A stretch of DNA of 64,000 bases from Cordilura impudica (GCA_963682025.1 OY821518.1:123714800-123778799), one strand, 5' to 3'. Shown: positions 1 through 12,579, numbered from the stretch's first letter. Notes: generated by a model not told the origin, from the sequence alone. Numbers and translations: made by a program.

Positions 1-1153
1 AAATTATAAACAGCATGTTTATTGAATTTTAAGAGTTTACTAAAATTGACCCCGAGGTATTTAAAGCTTTCCTTAAAAACAATTTCATTACCGCCCAGAA
101 ATAGTTTTAGTTTTTTACTCTCCGGAACCACAGTATATTTGCATTTTCCGGAAGCATTTCGTATGCACATTTCATTGCTCTTGGAGACATTAATTTTAAT
201 TCCCCAGTGAGATGCAATGAAACTTGTTCCAGAGCAATAAGCGGCGACTCATCATGAGCGTATAAAAGAGAGTCATCCGCATAAAATAAACCTAAAAAAT
301 CGTTGAACACATGGGGAAAATCAGAAATAAATATATTATACAAATGAGGTGCCAAAATTGAACCCTGAGGAACCCCACAAGTTACAGCACCCTGAGAAGA
401 TAGCATATTGTCAATCTGAACACGAAATCTCCTGTTATCGAAAAAGCTTTTAAAAAGTTTTATTATTTGTGGTTGAAACCCAATATTAATCATTTTGTAT
501 AAAATACCGTTGTGATATGCTTTGTCAAAAGCCTTTTCGATATCAAGAGATATTGCAACAGTACATTGACGTTCACGTAAATGTTGAATGATATCATTGT
601 GAAATTTAAGTAGTGTATGTACCGTAGAGTTACCCTTTTTAAAACCAAATTGATATTGAGGAATGTAATCTTCATTTATGCCAAAGTCCATCTTCTCACG
701 AATAATTTTCTCAAATAATTTCCCCAAATTGCATAACAAAAAAACGGGTCTTAAACAGTCAACATCGGTCTTACCCTTTTGTTTTGGAATTGGTACAATT
801 TTTGCAATTTTCCAAGCATCAGGGAAATAACAGTTATTTATAAAATTATTAAAAATTATTGTTAAGTATTCAAAAGCTTTCATTGCAAATTTTTTAATTA
901 AATAATTAGAAATGTTATCTAAACCGCACGATATCTTGTTATTTATCAATTTGGAAATTTCGAGAATATCATCTAATATTGTAAACTTTGTGTCTCTCTG
1001 ATTGTTTAAAGATCCACAATTATCATCAAAAATTACAAGAGAATTTGGAATTTGAGAAGTGATGGTACTTATAAATTCTTCCAAATCTGAAATATCTCTA
1101 TTTGGAGGAGACCCTTGATAGACGGAAGTGAAATGATTTTTTAAAGCCTCCAA
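1..1153 (-). pseudogene. Reverse transcriptase domain of element A, frameshifted
   Basis: An open stretch of 348 codons (1153 down to 107) carries RT blocks in order: LRPVFLLCNLGKLFEKII, YQFGFKKGNSTVHTLLKF, SLDIEKAFDKAYH with the first catalytic Asp, CGVPQGSILAP, and the YADD box in FYADDSLLY. A one-base frameshift near 206-215 moves the thumb region, with a recognisable FKYLGVNF motif, into another frame that continues to base 1. In the family this enzyme copies the element RNA at a nicked target. EN lies just upstream. A stop-containing stretch of about 60 bases separates the two segments, so no complete ORF2 exists. Confidence 0.87.
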
Positions 1154-1216
1154 TTTTTGGTCTAACTCCTTAATTTTGACACCGTTTACCGAAATGTCAT
1201 TGACGCTTGTTCGATT

Positions 1217-2400
1217 TCAGTTTTCAATGACATTCAAAATATTTCTATAAGTCGATGGTCCTGGTTTTATGTCTTTAAGCTTTTCACAGAAAAGTTTCGC
1301 TTGTTCCAATTCTATTTGTTCCTTAATTAAAATCTTGACCAAATCAATTTGTTTGGAAATAAGCAAATAATCTGGATGCCTTCTGTTTAATGTTCTAGTA
1401 AATATTCTTTTAAAATCCCTTTGCCAATTATACTTAATCCTTAGAAGCTTCTTAACATGTTCCGAAACAATAAATTTTGGATTGTTTTTAGTTTCAAATT
1501 CCCTTGAGTGAATTTTGGTTATGAAATTTATTGTAGTTACAAACTCATTAATAAGATAATCAATTTTTTCATTTGATAAATTTATATTATTTGGCGGAAA
1601 ATGATCCAACAAAGAATTAGTAACATCAATTTTGAATGCGTTCCAATCTGTGTTCTTAAAGGAAACAGAATGGTTGGGAATTTTCAAAAGAAAACTAAAA
1701 TTTGAAAATACAATTTGAAGTTTTAGCGATATATGGTCCGAAAAAGTGGGAAGTGTAAATGTTTTATAATTCTGGTTGGCAACATCAATAATATCTGAAC
1801 TTACTATAAAGTGATCTAAATGAGAAGAACCACCCGGGAAAGTAGGATATGAATCGCAAATTCTAGTAACAGAAAAAGATTCATTCTGAAGCCAGTTCGA
1901 CAATACTTCACCATTAAAGTTGTTAATAGAATCTCCCCAATTAACGTTCTTTGCATTCAGATCACCACCTAAAATCAATCCATCGAAATTTCTTGAAAAA
2001 TTTAATATTAACGAAAGACCGCTACACATTGCCCTACGACATATGTTACTAGGAAAATAAATACAACCACAAATAATTTTCTTAATATCGCCATTAATTG
2101 AAATATTTACTTCCATAAACAAATTAGGAAATTTCAAATCAGAAATATATATCCTTGAGTAGGAGAAGGATTTTTTAGTGCTATGCCAACTCCTAAAGAG
2201 CTATCCTCCCTCAAAACAATAAAATTATCAAAATAAACCTTCATGCCTTTAGGCAAATGTAGTTCTTGTAAAAAGGCAACATCAGTATCATATTGAGCCA
2301 ATAATTTGTTAAGTTCAATTCTCCTGCTTATATTTACAAGAGAACCAACATTAAAAGTAATCAAGTTCATAGAATTACGGACCATAGACATTTTGTACAA
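1217..2400 (-). pseudogene. AP-type endonuclease domain of element A, split by a frameshift
   Basis: Two overlapping minus-strand frames (2400-2134 and 2137-1217) together give the LINE endonuclease. Visible motifs are ITFNVGSL at the start, the metal-binding Glu in FLQELHL, GDLNAKNVNWGD, SHLDHFIVSS and the final TFSDHISL. In the family this domain nicks target DNA to prime reverse transcription. The frameshift lies near 2134, after the first third of the domain. Downstream of the SDH motif is the usual basic linker leading to RT. Confidence 0.85.
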
Positions 2401-4143
2401 CTTTAATTATACTCAAGCATTCTTCTTTAGCTTGATCCTTTGTCATAGTTCTATAATTTGCTATAAAATTCGAAATTCTTTCTTCCAGAGTTATTGGCTC
2501 TGGCTCACACAACAGTCTCGCAATTTTTAAAAATTCCTCAACAAAAGTCGGTCTTTTTGGTTTGTTTTGCCCTGACAATTCATCTGAACCCCTTAATACA
2601 CTAGCAAATGATCTACCCAATATAAAATTAGAGGAGGAAAGTTCCCTTTCAACATTCGAAACTGCCGCACTCTTACGGGCACTTGATTGTTCTGATGACT
2701 TTTTTCTTAAAGAAACGTATTTATTATAAAACGAACAACCTCTAAAATTAGAAGTATGGCCAATCTTTTTGCAATTTACACAAAAAGGTTACTCATCACC
2801 ACCGGAAACAAAGGCACAATCTCCAGGTGCGTGTTTTTTATCACACTTCATACAAGCAAACGGACGATTACAATTCTTAGAAAAGTGTCCCCAAAGTTGA
2901 CACCTCCAACATTGTTGTATCTTAGTGTTGTTCTTTGGACGTTCCCAAGAAACAATCTGATTAAAGATAATCCTTATGCCAAGAATCTCTTTTATATTAA
3001 TGCCTTTTTTTTTTTTGGAATACTCCGTAGAGAATTTTGACACAGTATCAACAGTATCTTGAGCGATCTTATCTAGTTCCAACTTAATATCATTGATATC
3101 TGATTTATAATAAAGACCTCTGCAAACAACGCCCCGACGTTTTAACTCCCTGGGAGTGTATGAGTAAGATGCAATTTCTTTTTCTCTTAACAGTTGCATC
3201 GTTTCAGCGTGAGCTGATGGATCTTTAAGGTATAATTTGCTTCTATAATTAGACTGGTTCTTAACTTTAAATTCAATGTTTTTGGATTTAAGTTGATCAA
3301 CAAGTGATTTTACATTTACATTTTGAAGAAATATGGGAGGACAAAATGAATTCCTGGCTTTTAGCTTCTTTTGTGAATTATTCATTTTATTGTTAACATG
3401 ATTTAAGTTTGAATTATTATCTACAACCCCCTCGGGTTCTAAATCTAAATCCCCTAATAACGAATACTTATTTGTACGATTCACATTATTATATTGTTTA
3501 TCTAAATTTTTTAAATGAAAATTTGTTAAATCAACTTTTACATCACCTTCAAAAGTTCTTTTCTTTTCTATTGCTGCCGATTATTTTGTATTCGTCATCA
3601 GTTGTGAAATTGGAATTAGTTGCATACTCCATGTCGTTCTCTGAGTTGTCATCTTCAGAAAAATTTTGAAGTTTTATATTTTCTAGAATTTCTATTTTAT
3701 TTTTTAATTCAACAGACTTTTCAGAAGAAGCAGATGCCGATTGAGAATGTAGTGACGAGTTTCACAAAAAAAGTGTCACGCAAATCATTAGCTGAACTAT
3801 AGGTTTGTACACTATTTGTTGATCTGTTTATGAGCTCATTAAGAGGCGAACTAACTGATTGTAAATGAGATTGATTTTTACTATTGACATCATTGACGTT
3901 TGTTTTTTTACGAATGGTTTCTTGGATACTGGATGAAGTTTCAATTGAAATCGCATTATTAATACCATTTTTATTTGTTGGTGGATTTCCATTTGCCTTT
4001 GACGATTTTTTTTGTGAGTTGGACGTATTCCCCTTTGATTTTTTGCTTTTATTATTATTTCCATCCAATGCTGTTCGAACTGCACCTTTGAAGTTATCTG
4101 GGGGTCGACCTCCTGAATGGGATTCAGGCATTTTAACATCCAT
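2375..4143 (-). pseudogene. ORF1 (Gag-like) of element A with three zinc knuckles, broken
   Basis: The N-terminal part starts at 4143 and is Lys, Asn and Ser rich (MDVKMPESHSGG). The middle (3484-2789) holds two CCHC knuckles, CWRCQLWGHFSKNC and CMKCDKKHAPGDC. A TAA stop after GGDE at about 2789 precedes a third knuckle, CVNCKKIGHTSNFRGC. The C-terminal piece is open from 2620 to 2375. Three CCHC motifs are usual for ORF1 of Jockey and I-type LINEs, which bind element RNA in cytoplasmic particles. At least two frameshifts and one nonsense codon make this a pseudogene of about 590 codons. Confidence 0.83.
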
Positions 4144-4208
4144 TTCAAAGAAGTAAACACGAAAATTCCGGAAGGTTGAAAGATTTTATACAATAAGAAT
4201 ATAAAAAG

Positions 4209-4235
4209 TTTTTTTTTTTTTTTTTTTTTTTTTTT
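4209..4235. repeat. Poly(T) run of 27 bases
   Basis: A continuous run of T lies between the 5' end of element A and the next fragment. It could be a poly(A) tail read on the minus strand, or a slippage-prone homopolymer whose length is uncertain. Confidence 0.8.
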
Positions 4236-4665
4236 GAAAATTCTTTTCAATTTATATTTTATATTTTGAAAATAATTATTTAAAAGCACGTCCGATGTGT
4301 TCAAATTCAAAATTCTTCCTTTTCGTCGGCTGTGTATAGAATTTAATCAACTGTATAACATTATTGATTTTCAGAAAAGTTTTGCTTTGATTAAAAGGGA
4401 TATAATACTTTATCTAAATAATGTGTGATAAATATTTTGCTAGCCATTTTCAATTATAAATTGTGTTTAGACATAATATAATATAATACTTTATCTAAAT
4501 AATATGTAATACGTGTTTAGCTTGAATTTTTTAATTTTAAATTGTTTTTAAACATGTTTGATCCAATTTATATATGTATGTTTACAAATGTTATGTATGT
4601 TACTTTTATAGTCTGTAAGGAAAAATTTCCATAGACTAGTAAATAAATAAATAAATAAATAAAAA
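4236..4665 (+). mobile_element. 3' end fragment of another non-LTR element with (TAAA)n tail
   Basis: The stretch has no ORF. It ends in ACTAGTAAATAAATAAATAA-type (TAAA)n repeats at 4640-4665, which is how many Jockey-type elements end. A 5'-truncated reverse transcriptase in the same orientation begins about ten bases later. I infer a 3' UTR left by an older insertion. The 5' limit is unknown. Confidence 0.5.
4401..4562. repeat. Tandem duplication, two units of about 81 bp
   Basis: TATAATACTTTATCTAAATA begins at 4401 and again at 4482, and the flanking bases align over the whole unit with scattered differences, so this is an old direct duplication inside the 3' UTR-like fragment. Confidence 0.75.
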
Positions 4666-4675
4666 ATAATTACTA

Positions 4676-6469
4676 TTACGAAAACTTAAGTAGGGTTGAT
4701 AACGATCCAAAAATGTGCTGGAGTTTTATAAATAATGTACTCGGGAGAGTTTCAAATAAAAATATTTATCTTGCAACACCTGAAGGTGTATCTATTTTTG
4801 ATGATCAGGTAAAAGCTAATAATCTAAACAAATATTTTGTACAATCTGTTAATGAGTTACGGAGACAAATTCAAACATTTCCTGGAGATAATTGTAATTT
4901 CATTAGAACACTGTCCCAATCACCAAATCGTTTTTTTTTTCAACCGATTACTATTAATGACATCGATATAATCATAGATAATATGAATTTCAAAAAATCA
5001 ACTGGTTTTGATAATATACCACCAAAATTGATGCAGACATGCAAAGAAATAGTTGGTCCCATTTTAAAAAATATTTTTAATAAAATTGTGACCTCTTCAA
5101 GTTTTCCAAATTGTTTGAAAATTAGCAAGATTGTTCCCATACCAAAAGTTATAAATGCTTCTCAAGTAAATAATTTTCGTCCAGTTGCTTTGCTGTCAAT
5201 TATTGATAAAATCTTTGAAAAAATTATTCATCAAAGACTGTTATTATACTTTGAAAATAATAATTACTTCTATAAATACCAATTTGGATTCAAGAAAGGA
5301 TGTGGCACTAATGAAGCTGTGGCTAATGTTGTAAATTTTATATGTGATGGTATTGATAATGGTTCAAAAGGTGTTGCAGGTTTATTTTTGGACTTTACAA
5401 AAGCTTTTGATTTGGTTGACCACGATGTAATAATACAGAAATTAAGATATTGCGGTGTGTTGGGAAAGGAGCTGAATTTGTTTGAGAATTACTTTCAAAA
5501 TCGGAAACAATTTGTACAAATAGACAACAGCAAAAGTGATATGCCAAATGTTGAGTGTGGTGTGCCGCAAGGGAGCTACTTGGGGCCATTGCTATTTTCG
5601 ATCTATCTAAACGATATTTCTAACTTGAATCTAACCGGTCGATTATACATGTTTGCTGACGATATTTGCCTCTTTTATCCCTATAAATATGATTTGACAC
5701 TAAAAACGATCATGGAACGAGATGTTGCCTTGGTATTTGAATATGCTCGATTGAACAAGTTAATTCTAAATGCAAATAAAACCAAATTAATCAGATTTAC
5801 ATCTCGTGCCCATGCTTTGAATAATACTATCAATATTTTGGTTGGTGGCACTTTTATTAATGAAACCCATGAGGTAAAATACTTGGGAATTACTTTGCAA
5901 AGTAATCTTTCATGGGACACGCATATTTTAGAAGTCAAAGCTAAAATTGCGCCGGCTATTGGTATTTTGTATAAAATGAAAAATAAATTGAATATTAAAA
6001 CTAAAATGTTAGTATATCAAGCTCTGATACAAAGCCACTTGAACTATATGGCAATAATTTACGGTTATAAAATCACGAACGTTTTGAAATCACTGCAAAG
6101 TATGCAAAATAAAGCTTTAAAAACTATATACACTTTAACAATTACTTACTCAACATTATCTTTATATAATAATATCTGTAAATCCATTATGACTATTCAT
6201 GGATTATATAAATATCAGCTGCTCCTGTATGTCTTCAAAAGTTTGAACAACATTGGTTATCATACTGTTAAGTTTATTCAGAACCAATCATTTATTAATA
6301 CAAGGAACCAACAAAATTTACGAATATCGAGATGCAGACTAGAGTCAACAAAACAAAGAATAGAGTATACGGGTGATTTCAAATATAATAACTTGCCTGT
6401 GTTATTAAAGTCAATAAATAGAATATCTAATTTTAAAACAGAATTAAAAGGTCACTTATTTGAAATTAT
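4676..6469 (+). pseudogene. 5'-truncated non-LTR element B: reverse transcriptase
   Basis: The frame is open from just after the (TAAA)n tail (first Met 4713) through about 585 codons. It holds RT blocks ILKISKIVPIPK-type, FRPVALLSIIDKIFEKII, YQFGFKKGCGTNEAV, LFLDFTKAFDLVDHD, CGVPQGSYLGPLLF and MFADDICLFYP, then YLGITLQSNLSWDTH of the thumb. This is a Jockey-superfamily RT. EN and ORF1 are absent, as expected for 5' truncation during target-primed insertion. The reading frame runs into a DINE-like insertion at 6470 that adds about 24 foreign codons before the stop at 6542. The true C-terminus and tail are therefore missing. Confidence 0.85.
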
Positions 6470-7256
6470 TATACCCTATACCACTATGTGGTTTGGGTAT
6501 AATGACTTTGTGCTGCTGTTTGTAACAACCAAAAATATTTGACCTAGACCCACCTTTAATTATACCGATCGAATCAGAATCACTTTTTGAGTTGATTTAA
6601 CAATGTCCGTCCGTCCGTCCGTCCGTCCGTCTGTGTGTCCATGTAAACCTTGTAATCAAACTGCAGGTCGCAAATATGAATATATTTTGATGAAATTTGG
6701 TGTATAAGCTTTTATCGGCCATGGGATGAACGCTATTGAAATTGGTGAGAATCGGTTCATGTTCAGACCTAGCCCCCATACAAATTACCCCTATGAAATC
6801 GACATAAATTGCCATAAGATCCAAATTGTCATATAGATCTTACTCAAATTAGGTTTTGTATGCGTTCATTACGTCCATTAATGAGTAATCCAAAAATGAT
6901 CCTTTTGGCCCCATATAGACTGCTTCCCGATCTTCACTTAAATCTATTAAAAACAAAAATATTGCACTGATTCTTCTCAAATTTTGTTTGTATATATTTT
7001 TGCAAAATACAAGAGACTTTACCAAACATGATCAGGATCGGTCCATTTTTGGACCTAGTCGCCATATAGATATAGCATCCGATATGAACTTTTTCATATC
7101 TGCAGCCAAAAAAATTATTAAAAAATCCCACTCAAATTTGGTTTTTGCTTATTTTCTATGTCCAGTTAGTTGGGCCTAAGAGATAGGGTTTTTAAACGCA
7201 TGGTATAGGGTATCGTATAGTCGGTGTAGACCGACTATAATTTTCTTACTTGTTTT
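6470..7256 (+). mobile_element. DINE-1-like (Helentron-type) element, copy A
   Basis: The 5' end TATACCCTATACCACTATGT can fold as a hairpin. It is followed by a (GTCC)n microsatellite at about 6605-6630 and about 600 bp of AT-rich body. The 3' end has GGTATAGGGTATC, the reverse complement of the 5' subterminal motif, then a near-perfect palindrome around TAGACCGACTATA and the end CTTACTTGTT. These features match non-autonomous DINE-1/INE-1 elements of flies. The copy interrupts the reverse transcriptase of element B. Confidence 0.75.
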
Positions 7257-8376
7257 TATATCTGTTGTATAAATTTAGCAATTAAAATGTACAAGTTTTT
7301 TGCCAACTAGCCTCAAAAATACCTTAAAGGCGCTGAGGCCAAACATATATTTGAATTTTAATTTTACATGAAATATTAAATCAAATAAAAAAAAAAACTG
7401 GTTCTACGGTGGGGACCCCAGAGTCCAAGTGTACTTTTCCTTTGGTTTAGCAGCCACTTCCAACCTATGATTTTAGGGTGAAAAAACGAATATGAAGTCC
7501 AACTTTAAAAAAGTGTTAACTTGGAAGCTTCAGTTGTAAAAGTCAGAGAGAGTCTGTAGACAGCCTTAGTGGTTAAGCCAGAAATAAAAAAAATATAACA
7601 AAAAACAAATCGAGTATAATTTCCGTGCAACAAAGTCATTTTTATTACAATAAAAGCTCCATGCATGTAGCTTAACAGTTAGATACTAATACCAAATGAA
7701 TCATTCGGGTACGTGGTACTTTTTGAAATAGGTTTTTTGCTTTTGAAAAGCACAAATGGATGTTTCATTTCGTACAAAACGTGCATGTTAAATATATCGA
7801 ATTTTTACGCAATTATCACGACTTCTTTCATCCCCAGTCAGGAAAATGATTAATTTCATCGCATCTCACAGTCCACCCTGGGTAACCTGCCTTGTTACCA
7901 ACATTATTATTTGTAGTTGAACCTGCTCAAACGAAATTTATACATGGTCATGTCTTTAAATTTTTCATCAATATCAGCGGATTGATTTTTTATTCAGTAT
8001 TGAGTCTTCTATGATGGCTTTCATATCCTGTGTTTTAATTTTCAGTACATTTCTACCCATATAAGCGTCCATCAGATATATACACCGCCCATGTACACAT
8101 TCTACTCACGCATGATATGTGGAAAATCAATAACATCATATGATTTTTCTTTCTGATTTTAGCGACCAATTTAAGATGAATGGCTGACAGAATTGGTTCT
8201 TTTAAAAGAATTTGTGCCAACATACAGTGCAGAACTTAAGTATTACACAGTAATAACTTTCAACTTCAGGATTGATTAAATAGCTTTATGAAAGCGATTT
8301 TTAATAATTTATCAACAAAATTAATTTCTTCATTTCAAAATATTTATTATAAAATAAATAAACAAAAAAAAAAAAA
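7257..8376. other. AT-rich stretch without recognisable gene
   Basis: About 1.1 kb between DINE copies. I see no ORF above background, no recognised protein similarity and only short poly(A) runs. Confidence 0.6.
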
Positions 8377-8517
8377 ACAAGTAAGAAAATTATAGTCGGT
8401 CTAGACCGACTATACGATACCCTATACCATACGTTTAATAAAAATCCCACTCAAATTTGGTTTATGCTTATTTTCTATGCTTATTTTATATACCGCATGG
8501 TATAGGGTATCGTACTT
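8377..8517 (-). mobile_element. DINE-like fold-back fragment, copy B
   Basis: The first about 55 bases are a minus-oriented 3' end (AACAAGTAAGAAAATTATAG, palindrome, CGATACCCTATACC). They switch to a plus-oriented 3' end (CCCACTCAAATTTGG to GGTATAGGGTATCGTAC). The two 3' ends face each other, leaving about 140 bp that can fold on itself. Copy C begins within a few bases. Confidence 0.7.
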
Positions 8518-8519
8518 TT

Positions 8520-9292
8520 TATACCCTATACCACTATGTGGTTTGGGTATAATTACTTTGTGCTGCTGTTTGTAACAATCAAAAATATTTGACATAGACC
8601 CACCTTTAATTATACCGATCGAATCAGAATCACTTTCTGAGTTGATTTAACAATGTCCGTCCGTCCGTCCGTCCGTCTGTGTGTCCATGTAAAGCTTGTA
8701 ATCAAACTGCAGGTCGCAAATATCAAAATATTTTGATAAAATTTGGTGTTTGATCTTTAATCGGCCATGGGATGAACGCTATAGGAATTGGTGAGAATCG
8801 GTCCATGTTCAGACCTAGTCCCCATACAAATGACCCCTATGAAATCGACATAAATTGCCTTAAGTTCCAAATTATCATATAGATCTCATTCAAATTGGGT
8901 TTGCATGTGATTATTATATCCATTAATGAGTAGTCCAAAAACTATGCCTATAGGAAATTCTTAGTCATAGGCCCCATATAGAGCTGCTTCCCGATCTTCA
9001 CATAAATCTCTCAAAAAACAAAAATAATGCACAGATTTTTCTCAAATTTGGTTTGTATATATTTTTTCAAAGTGTAAGTGACTTTACCAAATATGGTCAG
9101 GATCGCTCCTTTTTTGGACCTAGTCCCCATATAGGCATATCATCCGATATGAAGTTTTTCATATCTGCAGCCAAAAAAAAATAATAATGCCACTCAAATT
9201 TGGTTTATGCTTATTTGCTATATCCAATTAGTTGGACCGAAGAGATAGGGTCTCTAAACCATGTTATAGGGTATCGTATAGTCGGGCTAGAC
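8520..9292 (+). mobile_element. DINE-like element, copy C
   Basis: Same structure as copy A: TATACCC hairpin start, (GTCC)n at about 8655-8676 and the Helentron-type body. It ends within the terminal palindrome at GGGCTAGACCGAT and is fused to the 142-bp tandem array, so the last about 25 bases are missing. Confidence 0.75.
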
Positions 9293-9295
9293 CGA

Positions 9296-10640
9296 TCACC
9301 TATTGTTAATATTAGTATCCGCGCCGGAAAAGGGCCGGATCGGAGAAGTGGGCGTGGTACCTCCCATACAAGTAATAATTCAATGTTATATATCTCGAGT
9401 ACTATGATAGAGAGAGCTTTTAAAATTTGTCTGATGGCACCTATTATTAATGTGAGCAGTCGGACAAAAAATGGGCACTATCGGACCAATAGGCGTGGCA
9501 CCTGCCATATAAATAAAATATAAAATGCCAAATATCTGGAGTACTGTTATAGTGAGAGTCTTGGGACTTTGTGTGAACCCATAAGTTATTCATATGATTA
9601 GTTAGACAAAAAATGGGCGTGATCGGAGCAGTGGGCGTGTCACCGCCCGTACGAAGTAAATATATGATATCATATAACTGGTGTACTAAAAGAGGGAAGC
9701 TTTGACACTTTGCACGACACCATCAGATCTTAGTATGAGTAGTCAGACATAAAATTGGCGGGTTCACACCAATGGGCGTGGAGCTGCCCATGCAAAGTAA
9801 CTATTAAATGTCAAATATTTGGAGTACTGTAAAAGAGAGAGCTTTGTAGCTTTGCGTGAGCCCATAGGTTCTTTGTGTGATTAGTCGAACAAAAAAATGG
9901 GCGTGATAGAAGCAGTGGGCGTAGCACCGCCCATGCAAAGTAGATATCTAATATCATATAACTGGGAAAGGCTCGACATTTTGCACGAGTCCCTCAGATA
10001 TTAATATGGGTAGTCCAATAAAAATTGGGCGGGATGGGATAAGTGGGCGTGGCACCTCCTATATCAAAAATATGATGTACTACGAAAGCAACAGTCTTTT
10101 GACAAGTACATTAGTTATCAATGTGATTTGTCGTGGAAAATATATTGTCAAAATCAAAAATCGCGAAAACAAACAAAAAAAATTTTATATCAGTATCAAA
10201 AACAAAGAATTAAAGAGCTAATGTGTTTGTTTGTATGTAGGAGGTAATCTCCGTAACGACTTATCTGATCTTCCTGAAATTTTCACTGATTCTTACTGCG
10301 GATATCGGAAGTGCTACAGGCTGTTTTTTTTTAATACTTTTAGTGGGCGTGGCACCTCCCATTCAAAGTAAATTTTTAATATCATATATATAAAGTACTA
10401 TGATAGAGAAAGCTTTGCAAATTTGTCTCAGGTCATCTATTATTAACGTGAGTAGTCAGACAAAAAAATGGGCGGGATTGGACAAATGCGCATGGTACCC
10501 CTATACAAACTTAATATTAAACGTGATATATCTGAATTACTGTGTTAGTGAGAGCCTTGGGTGCACCGGGTGCAAAAGTGCGACCTTCTCTGGAGTACAG
10601 AGATCGTGTGTACCAAATTTCAGATAAGTTCGTTGAAAAA
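9296..10640 (+). mobile_element. Helitron-like element copy 1 (tandem-repeat bearing)
   Basis: The segment contains the 142-bp array, then CAAGTACATTAGTTAT and a short AAATCGCGAAAAC stretch. The same order occurs at 58439-61444, where it ends in a small hairpin and CTAGT like a Helitron 3' end. This copy lacks that end. GTGGGCGTGGC modules resemble those inside Drosophila INE-1, so it may belong to the Helentron lineage. Function is not coding. Ends are uncertain. Confidence 0.5.
9348..10560 (+). repeat. Tandem array of about 142-bp units with alternating subtypes
   Basis: The module GTGGGCGTGGCACC-GCCC starts at 9348, 9489, 9631, 9772, 9915 and 10043, and again at 10343 and about 10486, giving spacings of 141-143 bp except one shortened unit of 128. 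Units at 9489 and 9772 share CAAATATCTGGAGTACTG-like text. Units at 9631 and 9915 share ATATCATATAACTGG and GCACGA. A higher-order period of about 284 bp results. Confidence 0.8.
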
Positions 10641-12050
10641 TAAAAATTTGTATAGCGAACAAATACCAGAAAAAAGAAAATGGATTTTATATAAAAAGTG
10701 AGAGTAAAAGTAGGCGTGGCCGGTATGAAACATATGCAGAAACAAATTTCAAAAAAATCCTTTGAAAATTAAAAATTTGTTTAGCGGTCGAACAAACAAA
10801 CAAACAAACATTAAATGAATTTTATCAATGTAGAGATTTTAGTTGTACACTTTTACCAAATTTTACAACTCAAAAATTTAGATCATATCCACCATTTCCT
10901 TTTTGATTCGTATTCTTCGTTACACGCAATTGCATTCACATTGCATATACATTTTACGCCACAGAATACCTTTGAATTCAGACGAATCTTCGATGACATT
11001 CACCATCTCTAAAACGAAAATAACAAATGCCATAAATAAATGTTCACTTTACATAAAAACTAGTTTTGAAATTCTAATCACATCCACTGAAACCACTAGC
11101 TGATGGTATTATTCATGGGACCAAGGTTTCTGCCATCTTTAATAGCGATCGAATTCTTTGCTTTTACTTCAACTGTTCGCGTCTCTAGTTGTGCTGTTAT
11201 CGGTTGGAGTAATTTAGTTGCAATTTTATCACTATAGTTGACATTGTTGTTCATCAATCGTTTTCAAACTCTAATTGCTTACATCCATTGACAAGTTAAC
11301 TGCATTCACAAACGCTGAAGAATCTAGTAGTTGCAAGCAATCGGCTAATCTGGATCTTCGATGCTGTCAACAAAGTTTTCGGATTCATCACCTTTAATTG
11401 AATATGTAAAGTTTTCAATTTCTTCATCAGTCGTTGAAGAAATATTGACATTTTTCTGCTTATCGCAGTTTTTAGCTCTTTCGCTTTTTCGTCGTGGCAT
11501 ATTCTTAACGAATTAAAAAAAATGTTGCTGACAATGGACACCCAAAACTTTCCGAGTCGATTGCGTTATTGGAAAACATTTTTAATTTTTTTTTTTTTTA
11601 ATTTAAATTTGCACCAAAATTACAAATTATTTTCGGTTCAGTCAACACCAAAATCTTGACTATTCCACTGAGTACGTTGAAACTGGCACCGTTCGATAAA
11701 TAAATGCAAACTCACACAAATGTTTTTGCACGCTAGCTAGATAACGAAAAATATTGTGTTTGAAAAAAAAAAAAATGGATTTAGTGATGACATTCTGGGT
11801 AAAGGTTTAAGTTGAATGTATAATACGTTTTCTTTTTTTATTAACATAATTTTCAGAATAAAGAAATATTCGTAAATTGATATAATAAGATTTTTCTTAA
11901 AAAAATTTTAAACTTTTGACAAAATAATTATTATTTTTTAGATTCTGAAATAGTTTTATGGAAAAGTTGGAATCCAACAAAAAAAAATTTTAAATATCTT
12001 AACCCCTGTTAGGGTTGTAGTTGAAAGTTTGTGCTGCGCAGATTCGATTC
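10641..12050. other. AT-rich stretch, no recognised gene
   Basis: Contains a (CAAA)n run at about 10790-10812, several homopolymers and the small open frame listed separately. No transposon end or conserved protein was recognised. Confidence 0.5.
11345..11500 (-). other. Small open frame of 51 codons, unknown
   Basis: It starts MPRRKSERAKNCDKQK and ends at TAG. It is basic at the N-terminus and acidic afterwards (TTDEEIENF, SIEDPD). No family is recognised and it could be chance or a piece of a Gag-like ORF. Neighbouring minus-strand text down to about 11110 is also open in short pieces. Confidence 0.15.
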
Positions 12051-12579
12051 TCTAAAAATCAGATATTAGCTTAAGATCATGTTGGACGGGCTTGCACAGC
12101 AAACCATCTCTAATGTGGCAAAAAATACTGGACTAAAATGCAGAATTTTTGGAAGGCGTACGAACATTTCAGATGTAATTACATATTTGTACAATCCATC
12201 TAACCATGAGGACAATAACAATTATGAAATATTTAACTAAATAAGCGAAACAGGTGTAATAAATATAGTTATTAAGATTCTTAAACGTTTGGCGGATTAA
12301 AACATAAATACAGACGAAGCAGTGGTGGTTACTGATAAGTTCTTTACTGTTCGGTTTGAGATCATGTATAGATTTTCTTATAATAGAAAATATAATAATT
12401 TTACAATGTAAGAGATATATGGAAAAAATTTAAGACAGCGCTAAATGGCGCAGCCACTTTCGAACAACGCGACTTATTCATCATCAGTATCCTCTGTCTG
12501 TTAATTCAATTCATGTTTAGTTAACTATTGCTGATATGAATATTGAACCAGAAGTTCCTGTTCATAACTAATATCACAC

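Larger units (their letters stand above)
1..4207 (-). mobile_element. Non-LTR retrotransposon A, Jockey-type, 3' end outside the window
   Basis: On the minus strand a Gag-like ORF with zinc knuckles, an apurinic-type endonuclease and a reverse transcriptase follow in the order ORF1-EN-RT. This is the layout of Jockey/I-type LINEs, which integrate by target-primed reverse transcription. All parts are broken by frameshifts or stops, so the copy is dead. The reverse transcriptase runs off the window at base 1, so the 3' UTR and tail are not visible. The 5' limit is taken near a T run at 4209-4235 and is uncertain. Confidence 0.85.

Noticed and set aside
4940..5938. Open frames antisense to the reverse transcriptase of element B
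   Set aside because: Shadow frames opposite a strongly supported RT; no motif of their own.
6597..6824. Open frames of 60-117 codons that recur in DINE-like copies (for example 6824-6597, 16201-16446, 30889-30590, 59125-59367)
   Set aside because: They recur only because the repeat itself recurs; they start and stop at different places in each copy, span the (GTCC)n microsatellite and resemble no protein.
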